Shown piece after piece: positions 1 to 6,436 of a stretch of DNA of 8,289 bases. Positions within the stretch are counted from its first letter, which is position 1; the number at the start of each line of letters is the position of its first letter. The position numbers and the translations under genes are program-made. Location of the stretch: positions 1 through 8,289 of the forward strand of contig DATLGD010000043.1 of NCBI GenBank assembly GCA_035540755.1, in the 5' to 3' direction. Below the pieces are notes generated by a model. The model saw only the letters and a program-made list of their open reading frames with translations. It was not told the origin of the DNA and ran no database searches. Source of the stretch: DATLGD01 sp035540755 (lineage in GTDB: Bacteria; Actinomycetota; Actinomycetes; Mycobacteriales; SCTD01).

Positions 1-897
1 GCGCTCACCGCAGCGCCCGGGGCGGTCGTCGTCGACTGCACGCTCGGGATGGGCGGCCACGCCGCGGCGCTGCTCGCCGTGGACCCGTCCGTGCGGCTGG
101 TCGGGCTGGACCGGGACCCCGAGGCGCTGCGCCGGAGCCGCGTCCGCCTGGCCGCCGACGCCGGACGAGTCACCCTCGTGCACGCCGTCTACGACGAGCT
201 GCCGGCCGTGCTCGCCCGGCTCGGGCTCGACCGGGTGCACGGCATCCTGTTCGACCTCGGCGTCAGCTCCCCGCAGCTGGACGAGGCCGAGCGCGGCTTC
301 GCCTACGCGCAGGACGTTCCTCTCGACATGCGCATGGACCCCACTCGGGGCGCCACCGCGGCCGACGTCGTCAACGGCTACGACGGCCGGGCCCTCGCCC
401 GGGTGCTGCGGGAGTACGGCGAGGAGCGCTTCGCCGGCCGCATCGCCGACGCGATCGTGCGCGAGCGGGCCCGCGAGCCCTTCACCGGCACCGCCCGGCT
501 GGCCGAGCTGGTGCGCACGGCGATCCCCGCAGCCACCCGCCGCACCGGCGGTCACCCGGCGAAACGGACATTCCAGGCGTTGCGCATCGAGGTGAACGAC
601 GAGCTCGGCGTGTTGCGCCGGGCGATCCCCGCTGCGATCGACATGCTCACGGTCGGAGGCCGGCTCGTGGTGATGAGCTACCAGTCCTTGGAGGATCGGA
701 TCGTGAAGGCCGAGCTGCAGGCGCGCTCGACCACCGACGTCCCCGTCGACCTCCCCTTCGTGCCCGAGGGAGCAGCGCCGGAGCTGCGGCTGCTGGTCCG
801 CGGGGCCGAGAAGGCCCCCGACGACGAGATCGCGCGCAACCCGCGCGCCGCCTCCGTGCGGCTGCGGGCCGCCGAGCGCCTGCGGGACGCCGCATGA
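1..897 (+). CDS. rsmH: 16S rRNA (cytosine-1402-N4)-methyltransferase RsmH, 5'-truncated
   Basis: RsmH (MraW) transfers a methyl group from S-adenosylmethionine to N4 of C1402 in the 16S rRNA decoding centre; it is a cytoplasmic enzyme acting on the 30S subunit. The frame is open from base 1, and 298 residues are visible against a family length of roughly 310-330, so only a short N-terminus (the usual HVPVL-type segment) is missing. Numbering from the first visible codon, I see the SAM-binding DCTLGMGGH (12-20), LDRDP (36-40), FDLGVSSPQLD (84-94), RGFAY and LDMRMD (98-113), the substrate-side HPAKRTFQALRIEVNDEL (185-202), SYQSLEDRIVK (226-236) and the terminal NPRAASVRLRA (280-290). The ATG at 49 lies inside the SAM motif and cannot be the true start. 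The stop overlaps the next start by 4 bp. Identification is secure; the missing start is upstream of the window. Confidence 0.97.
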   Translation, partial: ALTAAPGAVVVDCTLGMGGHAAALLAVDPSVRLVGLDRDPEALRRSRVRLAADAGRVTLVHAVYDELPAVLARLGLDRVHGILFDLGVSSPQLDEAERGFAYAQDVPLDMRMDPTRGATAADVVNGYDGRALARVLREYGEERFAGRIADAIVRERAREPFTGTARLAELVRTAIPAATRRTGGHPAKRTFQALRIEVNDELGVLRRAIPAAIDMLTVGGRLVVMSYQSLEDRIVKAELQARSTTDVPVDLPFVPEGAAPELRLLVRGAEKAPDDEIARNPRAASVRLRAAERLRDAA

Positions 898-1352
898 GCG
901 CCGCGACGGTGATGAGCCGGGCGAGCGGCAGCGCCGCCTTGGCCCGGCGGGTGAGCGCGCGCTCGGCCTCCGAGGCGGGGCGCGCCGCGTCCCCGATCCT
1001 GCGCCTGGTCCCCGACGTGCGCACCGGAGCCCCCCGGGCGCCGTTCGTCACGCTGGTCGTCCTGCTGCTCGCCGGCGGCCTGCTCGGGCTGCTGGCGGTG
1101 AACACGGTGCTCGCCCAGGACGCCTTCCGGCTGCACGCGCTGTCGGCCGAGGGCAAGGCGCTCGCCGACCGCGAGCAAGTCCTCGAGCGCGAGGTCGAGA
1201 CGCTGCGCACCCCCCGCAACCTGGCTGCCCGGGCCCGCGCGCTCGGCATGGTGCCTGCCGGCAGCCCCGCCTTCCTGCGCCTGGAGGACGGCGCCGTCCT
1301 CGGCGCCGAGGAGCCGGCCGCGCCCGAGCCCGAGGGAGCTCCTGCGCAGTGA
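894..1352 (+). CDS. ftsL: FtsL-like septum formation protein (small bitopic membrane protein)
   Basis: This 152-residue protein has the architecture of FtsL: a basic, Ala/Arg-rich cytoplasmic tail (1-49), one transmembrane helix (about 50-72, FVTLVVLLLAGGLLGLLAVN) and a short extracytoplasmic helix likely to form a coiled coil (about 77-112, rich in Glu, Leu and Arg). A motif RNLAARARALGMVPAG (108-123) follows, resembling the 'A..LGM' segment common in FtsL/DivIC-type proteins, and the end is acidic and Ala/Pro-rich. FtsL proteins scaffold the divisome with FtsB/DivIC and FtsQ and help activate FtsW-FtsI. The family is poorly conserved in sequence, so the call rests mainly on topology and on position between rsmH and ftsI. 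The ATG at 894 overlaps the rsmH stop (ATGA), favouring it over the in-frame ATG at 912; only a weak GGGA precedes it at 884-887. Its 3' end contains two overlapping palindromes. Confidence 0.82.
   Translation: MSAATVMSRASGSAALARRVSARSASEAGRAASPILRLVPDVRTGAPRAPFVTLVVLLLAGGLLGLLAVNTVLAQDAFRLHALSAEGKALADREQVLEREVETLRTPRNLAARARALGMVPAGSPAFLRLEDGAVLGAEEPAAPEPEGAPAQ
1284..1312. repeat. Two overlapping perfect palindromes near the 3' end of ftsL
   Basis: Bases 1284-1301 read GAGGACGGCGCCGTCCTC, an 18-bp perfect palindrome, and bases 1297-1312 read TCCTCGGCGCCGAGGA, a 16-bp perfect palindrome. They share TCCTC (1297-1301). As RNA each could form a short stem (7 and 6 bp) around a GCGC loop, but not both at once. 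They lie inside the ftsL reading frame, about 20-50 bases upstream of the ftsI ribosome binding site. There is no following T-run, so this is not a classical terminator. Function is unknown, and chance in GC-rich coding DNA is a real alternative. Confidence 0.6.
1332..1338 (+). promoter_or_regulatory. Ribosome binding site of ftsI
   Basis: GAGGGAG lies 10 bases before the GTG at 1349, inside the end of ftsL. It is among the better Shine-Dalgarno matches at the gene starts here and supports the GTG start that overlaps the ftsL stop as GTGA. The GGAG part (1335-1338) is also the left half of the 8-bp palindrome GGAGCTCC (1335-1342). Confidence 0.65.
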
Positions 1353-3451
1353 CCTCGTCGAACACCCCTCCGCCCGGCGGACGCCCCCGACGTCCGACCG
1401 GCCGCGCCGGCCGTCCGGACGGATCCGGCCGCCCGGACGGATCCGGCCGCTCCGACGGATCCGGCCGCTCGCGCTCCGGGACGACCTCGGGCCGGTCCGG
1501 GGCCGGTCGCTCGGGCGGCCCCCGCAGGAGCGGCCCGAGCTCGGACCGGGCCCGGGACGGCGCTGCCCGGGCCGGCGGGCCGCGCACCCGTGCGGCCGGC
1601 TCCCGCCCGCGGCCCCGGCGGCGCGCCGTCCGGCTCGGCCACCAGGGGGTGCGCCTGCGGGCCGGCCTGCTCAGCGTGCTCGTGCTGCTCAGCCTCATCG
1701 GCGGCCGCCTGGTGTGGCTCCAGGGCCTGTCCGCGTCGGCCTACGCCGACCAGGCCGTCGAGCAGCGGCTGCGCACCAGCACGCTGCTGGCGCCGCGCGG
1801 CGCCATCACCGACCGGAGCGGCCAGGTGCTCGCGCTGTCCATCGACGCCCGCGCCGTCTACGCCGAGCCGCGCACCATCGCCCGGGCGCAGCAGCAGAAG
1901 CCCTGCACGCCGAAGGCGGAGCGGCCCTGCGACCCGGACGGCATCGCCGAGGCGCTCGCGCCGGTGCTGGGCCTGCCCGAGAAGGAGCTGCGCGAGCGGC
2001 TCGAGCGCCCGCTGCGCACCGACGGCACGTGCACCCCGGCAGACCCGATGGCGTGCTCGGGCTTCGTCTACCTCGCCCGCGGCCTCGAGCCCGACACGGG
2101 CACGGCCGTCCGCGAGCTGAACCTGGTCGGCGTCGGCGTGCTCTCCGAGCCCAAGCGCGTGCATCCCGGCGGCGACCTCGGCGCCAACGTCATCGGGTTC
2201 ACCGCTCTGGACGACACCGGCGGCGTCGAGGGCGCCGCCGGCATCGAGCTGGCCGCGAACCACGTGCTCACCGGTCAGGACGGCCGCTCGAGCGCAGAGG
2301 TCGACGGCTCGGGCCGCGTCATCCCGAACGGCCAGCGCACCGTGCAGGAGCCGGTGCCGGGCCGCGACGTCCAGCTCACCCTCGACCGCGACCTGCAGTG
2401 GTACGCCCAGGACGTCCTCGCCCGCAAGGTGGAGGAGAGCGACGCCGAGAGCGGCACCGCCGTCGTCATGGACGTGCAGACGGGAGAGGTGCTGGCGCTG
2501 GCCAGCGTGCCGACCTTCGACGCCGACAGGCCGAGCGAGGCGCCGAGCGAGGTGCGCGGCAACCGCGCCGTCACCGACGTCTTCGAGCCCGGCTCGATCG
2601 GCAAGGTCATCACCGCGGCGGTGGCGCTCGAGGAGGGCGTGCTCACGCCCGACTCGGTGCTGACCGTCCCCGACAACATCCAGGTCTCGAACAAGCGCTT
2701 CACCGACTCGCACAGCCACCCGACGGAACGGATGACCTTCACCGGCGTCATGGTCGAGTCGAGCAACGTCGGCACGATCATGGCTGCGCAGCTGGTCGGC
2801 GGGCCGAAGCTGTACGAGGCGCTGCAGCGGTTCGGCATCGGGCAGAAGACCGGCATCGGACTGCCCGGGGAGAGCAACGGGATCCTGCGGCCGGAGAGCG
2901 AGTGGTCGGGCACCGACTACGGCACCCATCCGATCGGCCAGGGTTACGCCGTGAACGGCGTGCAGATGGCGTCGGTGTACGCCACGGTCGCCAACGGCGG
3001 CGTCCGGGTCGCCCCCCACGTGGTGAAGGGCACCCGCGACAGCGACGGCGACCTCGTTCCCGGTCCCGAGCCCGAGCGGCGGCAGGTGATCTCGAAGGAG
3101 GTCGCCGACCAGCTCCGGGGAATGCTGGAGGGCGTCACGAACGAGGGCGGCACGGCGCAGAACGCCGGGATCCCGGGCTACCGGGTGGCCGGCAAGACCG
3201 GCACCGCCCGGCGCGCGGTCGGCGGCGGCTACGACGGCTACACCGCCAGCTTCGTCGGCTTCGCCCCGGCGGACGACCCCCGCATCGTCGTCGCCGTCAG
3301 CGTGCAGGACCCGAAGAACGGCTACTACGGCGGCGTCATCGCCTCGCCGGTCTTCCAGGAGATCATGGCGTACGCGCTGTCGAACCAGCAGATCCCGCCG
3401 ACCGGCACGCCCGCGCCGCGCCTCCGGCTGCGGGAGAGCGACCCGCAGTAG
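1349..3451 (+). CDS. ftsI: Division-specific peptidoglycan transpeptidase FtsI (class B PBP, PBP3/PbpB)
   Basis: FtsI is the septal D,D-transpeptidase that cross-links new peptidoglycan with its partner FtsW; it is anchored in the membrane with the catalytic part outside. In this 700-residue protein residues 1-102 form a cytoplasmic tail rich in Gly, Arg, Ser and Pro, with no lysine and with a GRPDGS-type tandem repeat. A transmembrane helix spans about 103-125, followed by a PBP dimerisation domain (about 145-320, starting LLAPRGAITDRSG) and a transpeptidase domain (about 365-675). The catalytic motifs are all present: SIGK at 416-419 (nucleophile Ser416), SSN at 471-473 and KTGT at 616-619. 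There is no PASTA domain; the protein ends shortly after the catalytic fold. All four cysteines (186, 194, 228, 236) sit in the extracytoplasmic non-catalytic domain as two CTP-x5-C motifs. The GTG start overlaps the ftsL stop. Identification is secure; the length above the usual 580-650 comes mostly from the tail. Confidence 0.97.
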   Translation: MTSSNTPPPGGRPRRPTGRAGRPDGSGRPDGSGRSDGSGRSRSGTTSGRSGAGRSGGPRRSGPSSDRARDGAARAGGPRTRAAGSRPRPRRRAVRLGHQGVRLRAGLLSVLVLLSLIGGRLVWLQGLSASAYADQAVEQRLRTSTLLAPRGAITDRSGQVLALSIDARAVYAEPRTIARAQQQKPCTPKAERPCDPDGIAEALAPVLGLPEKELRERLERPLRTDGTCTPADPMACSGFVYLARGLEPDTGTAVRELNLVGVGVLSEPKRVHPGGDLGANVIGFTALDDTGGVEGAAGIELAANHVLTGQDGRSSAEVDGSGRVIPNGQRTVQEPVPGRDVQLTLDRDLQWYAQDVLARKVEESDAESGTAVVMDVQTGEVLALASVPTFDADRPSEAPSEVRGNRAVTDVFEPGSIGKVITAAVALEEGVLTPDSVLTVPDNIQVSNKRFTDSHSHPTERMTFTGVMVESSNVGTIMAAQLVGGPKLYEALQRFGIGQKTGIGLPGESNGILRPESEWSGTDYGTHPIGQGYAVNGVQMASVYATVANGGVRVAPHVVKGTRDSDGDLVPGPEPERRQVISKEVADQLRGMLEGVTNEGGTAQNAGIPGYRVAGKTGTARRAVGGGYDGYTASFVGFAPADDPRIVVAVSVQDPKNGYYGGVIASPVFQEIMAYALSNQQIPPTGTPAPRLRLRESDPQ
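1409..1462 (+). repeat. 18-bp tandem repeat, three copies, in the 5' part of ftsI
   Basis: Three direct copies of an 18-base unit (1409-1426, 1427-1444, 1445-1462) encode GRPDGS, GRPDGS and GRSDGS. Copies 1 and 2 differ by one base, and copies 2 and 3 by two. Each carries a GGATCC hexamer, at 1421, 1439 and 1457, and a GGA glycine codon where neighbouring sequence mostly uses GGC or GGG; this near identity suggests recent slippage duplication. A degenerate fourth unit starts at 1463 (GRSRSG). The array includes the 12-bp palindrome CCGTCCGGACGG (1411-1422). It lies in the disordered cytoplasmic tail, so copy number could vary without harming the enzyme. Confidence 0.85.
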
Positions 3452-3452
3452 C

Positions 3453-5006
3453 GTGTCGATCGTGCCAGCCACCCCCGACGGACAGCCTGTCGGAGGAGCC
3501 GCACCTCCCGTGCGCCCGTCCTCGCCGGCGGCCCGTCCGCTGCCGGAGCTGCTCGCGGCCGTGCCCTCCCTGACCGTCCCCGGCGAGGGTCGGAGCCGGC
3601 TCGACGATGTCGCTGTCACCGGCTGCACGCACGACTCGAGAGCCGTCCGTCCCGGCGACCTCTACGCGGCGCTGCCCGGCGCCCGGGCGCACGGGGCCGA
3701 CTTCGCCGCGGCGGCGGCCGCCGCGGGCGCCGTCGCCGTGCTCACCGACCCGACCGGGGCCGAGCGCGCGGCCGGCAGCGGCCTGCCGGTGCTGGTGGCC
3801 GAGCACCCGCGCGGCCTGCTCGGCGAGGTCGCTCGCTGGGTGCACGACGACCCGGCCGCCGGGATGCTCGTCCTGGGCGTCACCGGCACCAACGGCAAGA
3901 CGACGACCGCCTTCCTGCTCGAGGCGGGCCTGCGGGCCGCCGGCCACCGCACCGGCCTCGTCGGCACGATCTGCACGCGGATCGGCGGGGACGTCGTCCC
4001 CAGCGTCCGCACCACGCCCGAGGCCCCGGACCTGCAGGCGCTGCTCGCCGTCATGCGCGAGCGGGGCACCACCGCCGTGGCGATGGAGGTCAGCAGCCAC
4101 GCGCTGGCGCTCGGGCGGGTCGACGGGCTGGTGTTCGACACCGCCGTGTTCACCAACCTCTCGCAGGACCACCTCGACTTCCACGCCGACATGGCCGAGT
4201 ACGAGGCCGCGAAGGCCTCGTTGTTCACCGCCGAGCGCTGCCGGCGCGCCCTGGTCTGCGTCGACGACCCCGCCGGGCAGCGCATCGCCGCCGGCGCGTC
4301 CGTGCCGACCCGGACGCTGAGCACCACCGGCGTGAACGCCGACTACGCCGTCACCGACGTCGACCTGCGGGGCGAGGGCGGCACGTTCGCCGTGACCGGG
4401 CCCGCCGGCCGCACCGAGGGCGGGGTCCGGCTGCCCGGTGCCTTCAACGTCACCAACGCCGCCCTCGCGCTCGCCGCGCTCGAGGTCTCCGGGGTCGACG
4501 CGACCGCCGCCGCACGGGGGGTCGCCGCCCTGCCTGGTGTGCCGGGCCGGATGGAGCGGGTCGACGCCGGCCAGCCGTTCCTCGCCGTCGTCGACTACGC
4601 CCACACGCCCGAGGCCGTCACCACGCTGCTGCGCACCGTCCGCGGCGTCACGTCCGGGCGGGTCCTGGTGGTGCTGGGCTGCGGCGGCGACCGGGACGCC
4701 GCCAAGCGCCCGCTGATGGGCCGGGCTGCCGTCGAGGGCGCCGACGTCGCGGTGCTCACCAGCGACAACCCGCGCAGCGAGGACCCGCTCGAGATCCTCC
4801 GGCAGATGTCGGCGGGCCTGTCGGGTGCGCACGTCGAGCCCGACCGGCGGGCGGCCATCTTCCTCGCAGTCGCGCAGGCCCGGGCGGGCGACGCCGTCGT
4901 CGTCGCCGGCAAGGGGCACGAGACCGGCCAGGAGGTCGGCGGCGTCGTCACCCCGTTCGACGACCGCGCCGTGCTGCGCGAGGCGCTCCAGCAGGTCCAC
5001 GCATGA
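3453..5006 (+). CDS. murE: UDP-MurNAc-L-Ala-D-Glu:diaminopimelate ligase MurE
   Basis: MurE is the cytoplasmic ATP-dependent ligase that adds the third stem-peptide residue to UDP-MurNAc-L-Ala-D-Glu. The 517-residue reading shows the N-terminal substrate domain (about 28-135, with THDSRAVRPGDLYAALPG), the central ATPase domain with P-loop GVTGTNGKTTT (142-152), SVRTTPE (184-190), MEVSSHAL (211-218), NLSQDHLDFH (235-244), the expected carbamylated lysine in YEAAKASLF (Lys254), then a C-terminal domain with DYAHTP (381-386), DNPR (438-441) and KGHE (487-490). DNPR is the established signature for diaminopimelate rather than lysine. Residues 1-27 are Pro/Ala-rich and outside the fold. The GTG at 3453, one base after the ftsI stop, gives a compact operon; a second GTG at 3510 is preceded by a stronger GGAGGAG and would give 498 residues. 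The function is secure; the start is not. Confidence 0.97.
   Translation: MSIVPATPDGQPVGGAAPPVRPSSPAARPLPELLAAVPSLTVPGEGRSRLDDVAVTGCTHDSRAVRPGDLYAALPGARAHGADFAAAAAAAGAVAVLTDPTGAERAAGSGLPVLVAEHPRGLLGEVARWVHDDPAAGMLVLGVTGTNGKTTTAFLLEAGLRAAGHRTGLVGTICTRIGGDVVPSVRTTPEAPDLQALLAVMRERGTTAVAMEVSSHALALGRVDGLVFDTAVFTNLSQDHLDFHADMAEYEAAKASLFTAERCRRALVCVDDPAGQRIAAGASVPTRTLSTTGVNADYAVTDVDLRGEGGTFAVTGPAGRTEGGVRLPGAFNVTNAALALAALEVSGVDATAAARGVAALPGVPGRMERVDAGQPFLAVVDYAHTPEAVTTLLRTVRGVTSGRVLVVLGCGGDRDAAKRPLMGRAAVEGADVAVLTSDNPRSEDPLEILRQMSAGLSGAHVEPDRRAAIFLAVAQARAGDAVVVAGKGHETGQEVGGVVTPFDDRAVLREALQQVHA
3492..3498 (+). promoter_or_regulatory. Strong Shine-Dalgarno-like GGAGGAG inside the murE 5' end
   Basis: GGAGGAG lies 11 bases before an in-frame GTG at 3510-3512 and may mark a second or the true start of murE. 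It is written as two GGA glycine codons, which are uncommon here (GGC dominates), so the bases may be kept for a reason other than the protein. The GGAGG (3492-3496) can pair with CCTCC (3504-3508). Its first two bases also belong to the right arm of another potential hairpin (3475-3493). The start at 3453 has only GGGAGAG at 3432-3438, 14 bases away. Which start is used cannot be decided from this sequence alone. Confidence 0.45.
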
Positions 5007-6436
5007 TCCCGCTGCCGCTGTCCGACGTCGCGCGGCTGGCCGCCGCCGAGCCCGCCGGCGTCGCCGACCTGTCCGCGCAGATCACCTCGGTCGAGGTCGA
5101 CAGCCGCAGGGCGGGGCCGGGCACGCTGTTCGTGGCGCTGCCCGGCGAGCGCACCGACGGGCACGACCACGCGCCGACCGCCGTCGAGGCCGGTGCCGTG
5201 GCCGTGCTGAGCGCACGGCCGCTGGACGGCCTGCCGTGCCTGGTGGCGCCCGACCCGCTCGAGGGGCTGCAGGCGCTCGCCGCCGGGTCCTTCTCGGTCG
5301 AGCAGCCCTGGACCGTCGGCATCACCGGCAGCAGCGGCAAGACCTCCACGAAGGACCTGCTCGCCTCGGTGCTGCGGGGCCTGCTCGGCGACGAGCAGGT
5401 GCTCGCGCCGCAGGGGTCGTTCAACAACGAGCTCGGCCTGCCGCTCACCCTGCTGCGCCGCACAGAGCGCACCGAGGCGGCCGTGCTCGAGTACTCCGCC
5501 CGCGGCACCGGGCACATCGCCTTCCTCTGCGGCCTGGCCCGGCCCCACGTCGCCGTCGAGCTCAACGTCGGCAGCGCGCACCTCGGCGAGTTCGGCTCGC
5601 CGGAGGGCATCGCGAAGGCCAAGGGCGAGCTCGTCGAGGCGGTCGCCGGCCCCGACCCGGTCGTCGTGCTCAACGCCGACGACGCGCGCGTGGCGGCCAT
5701 GCGCGAACGCGCGCCGAGCGGCGCCCGGGTGGTCACCTACGGCGCCGCCGCCGCGGCAGACGTCCGCATCGAGGACCTCGAGCTCGACGAGGACGGCCGG
5801 CCGCGCTTCGTGCTGGCGACGTCGTCCGGGTCGGTGCCGGTGCACCTGCAGCTGCGCGGCGAGCACAGCGCCTCCAACGCCGCCGCGGCCGCTGCGGTCG
5901 TGCTCGGCGGGCGTCCGGGCACCGACCTGCAGCAGCTCGCCGCGCTGCTCGGGAACGCCGCGCCGGCGAGCCGGTGGCGGATGGAGGTCGTCGAGCGACC
6001 GGACGGCGTCACCGTCGTCAACGACGCCTACAACGCCAACCCGGACTCGATGCGCGCCGCGCTCAAGACCCTCGCGGTGCTGTCGCGCGGCAAGACGCGC
6101 CGCACCTGGGCGGTGCTCGGGCACATGGCCGAGCTGGGCGACAGCGAGCGCGAGGCGCACATGGACCTGGGCCGCTTCGTCGTGCGCCTCGACGTGAGCC
6201 GCCTGGTCGTCGTCGGCCCGGACGCCGGGGGCATCCACGCCGGAGCCGTCCTCGAGGGGTCCTGGGGAGAGGAGTCCGCGCACGTCGACGACGTCGAGGA
6301 GGCGGTGCGGCTGCTGCGGGCGGAGCTGTGGCCGGGCGACGTCGTGCTCGTCAAGGGCTCGCGGTCGGCCGGGCTCGAGCGGGTCGCGGACGCGCTGCTC
6401 GCCGAGCCGGCCCCGGGCACGAGGTCGTCCGGATGA
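5003..6436 (+). CDS. murF: UDP-MurNAc-tripeptide:D-alanyl-D-alanine ligase MurF
   Basis: MurF completes the cytoplasmic precursor by joining D-Ala-D-Ala to UDP-MurNAc-tripeptide using ATP. The 477-residue length is normal. The N-terminal domain (1-100) contains VEVDSRRAGPGTLFVALPGE (30-49) and DGHDHAPTAVEAGAVAVL (52-69). The ATPase domain has P-loop GITGSSGKTSTK (106-117), FNNELGLPLTLL (140-151), LNVGSAHLGEFGS (187-199) and IAKAKGEL (203-210), whose lysine is the likely carbamylated residue. The C-terminal domain has NDAYNANPDSM (340-350), GHMAELGD (373-380) and VKGSRSAGLERV (450-461). An oddity is EYSARG at 163-168 where most relatives read EMGARG or ELGA. The ATG overlaps the murE stop (ATGA) with only a weak AGG (4993-4995) ahead of it, so translation is probably coupled to murE. 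Identification is secure. Confidence 0.97.
   Translation: MIPLPLSDVARLAAAEPAGVADLSAQITSVEVDSRRAGPGTLFVALPGERTDGHDHAPTAVEAGAVAVLSARPLDGLPCLVAPDPLEGLQALAAGSFSVEQPWTVGITGSSGKTSTKDLLASVLRGLLGDEQVLAPQGSFNNELGLPLTLLRRTERTEAAVLEYSARGTGHIAFLCGLARPHVAVELNVGSAHLGEFGSPEGIAKAKGELVEAVAGPDPVVVLNADDARVAAMRERAPSGARVVTYGAAAAADVRIEDLELDEDGRPRFVLATSSGSVPVHLQLRGEHSASNAAAAAAVVLGGRPGTDLQQLAALLGNAAPASRWRMEVVERPDGVTVVNDAYNANPDSMRAALKTLAVLSRGKTRRTWAVLGHMAELGDSEREAHMDLGRFVVRLDVSRLVVVGPDAGGIHAGAVLEGSWGEESAHVDDVEEAVRLLRAELWPGDVVLVKGSRSAGLERVADALLAEPAPGTRSSG
6421..6424 (+). promoter_or_regulatory. Probable ribosome binding site of mraY
   Basis: GAGG ends 8 bases before the ATG at 6433 and lies in the last codons of murF. 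It fits the 4-bp overlap start of mraY. The match is short, so coupling to murF translation may matter as much. Confidence 0.4.

Noticed and set aside
49..51. ATG as the start of rsmH
   Set aside because: It falls within the SAM-binding motif DCTLGMGGH; the codons before it, from base 1, encode the expected preceding strand, so the gene simply runs off the left edge.
1284..1312. Rho-independent terminator between ftsL and ftsI
   Set aside because: The hairpins are GC-rich but lie within coding sequence and are not followed by a T-run.
1714..3573. A 619-codon + strand frame inside ftsI
   Set aside because: It is the shifted frame of ftsI, rich in Arg, Gly and His with no family motif; ftsI has all three penicillin-binding motifs in its own frame.
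647..3628. A 993-codon open frame on the minus strand opposite rsmH, ftsL and ftsI
   Set aside because: It is antisense to genes with complete family motifs, its product is Arg/Ala/Gly-rich low complexity with no recognisable domain, and long antisense frames are expected when third positions are almost all G or C.
3700..3735. GCGGCC-rich palindromic run within murE
   Set aside because: It encodes a run of alanines in a helix of the N-terminal domain; repeated GCG/GCC codons alone produce the symmetry.
4825..6432. Open frame continuous with mraY upstream of its ATG, suggesting a fusion
   Set aside because: The upstream part is out of frame with murE and murF, is low complexity and has no homology I can recognise; the MraY protein clearly begins at 6433 with its first membrane helix.
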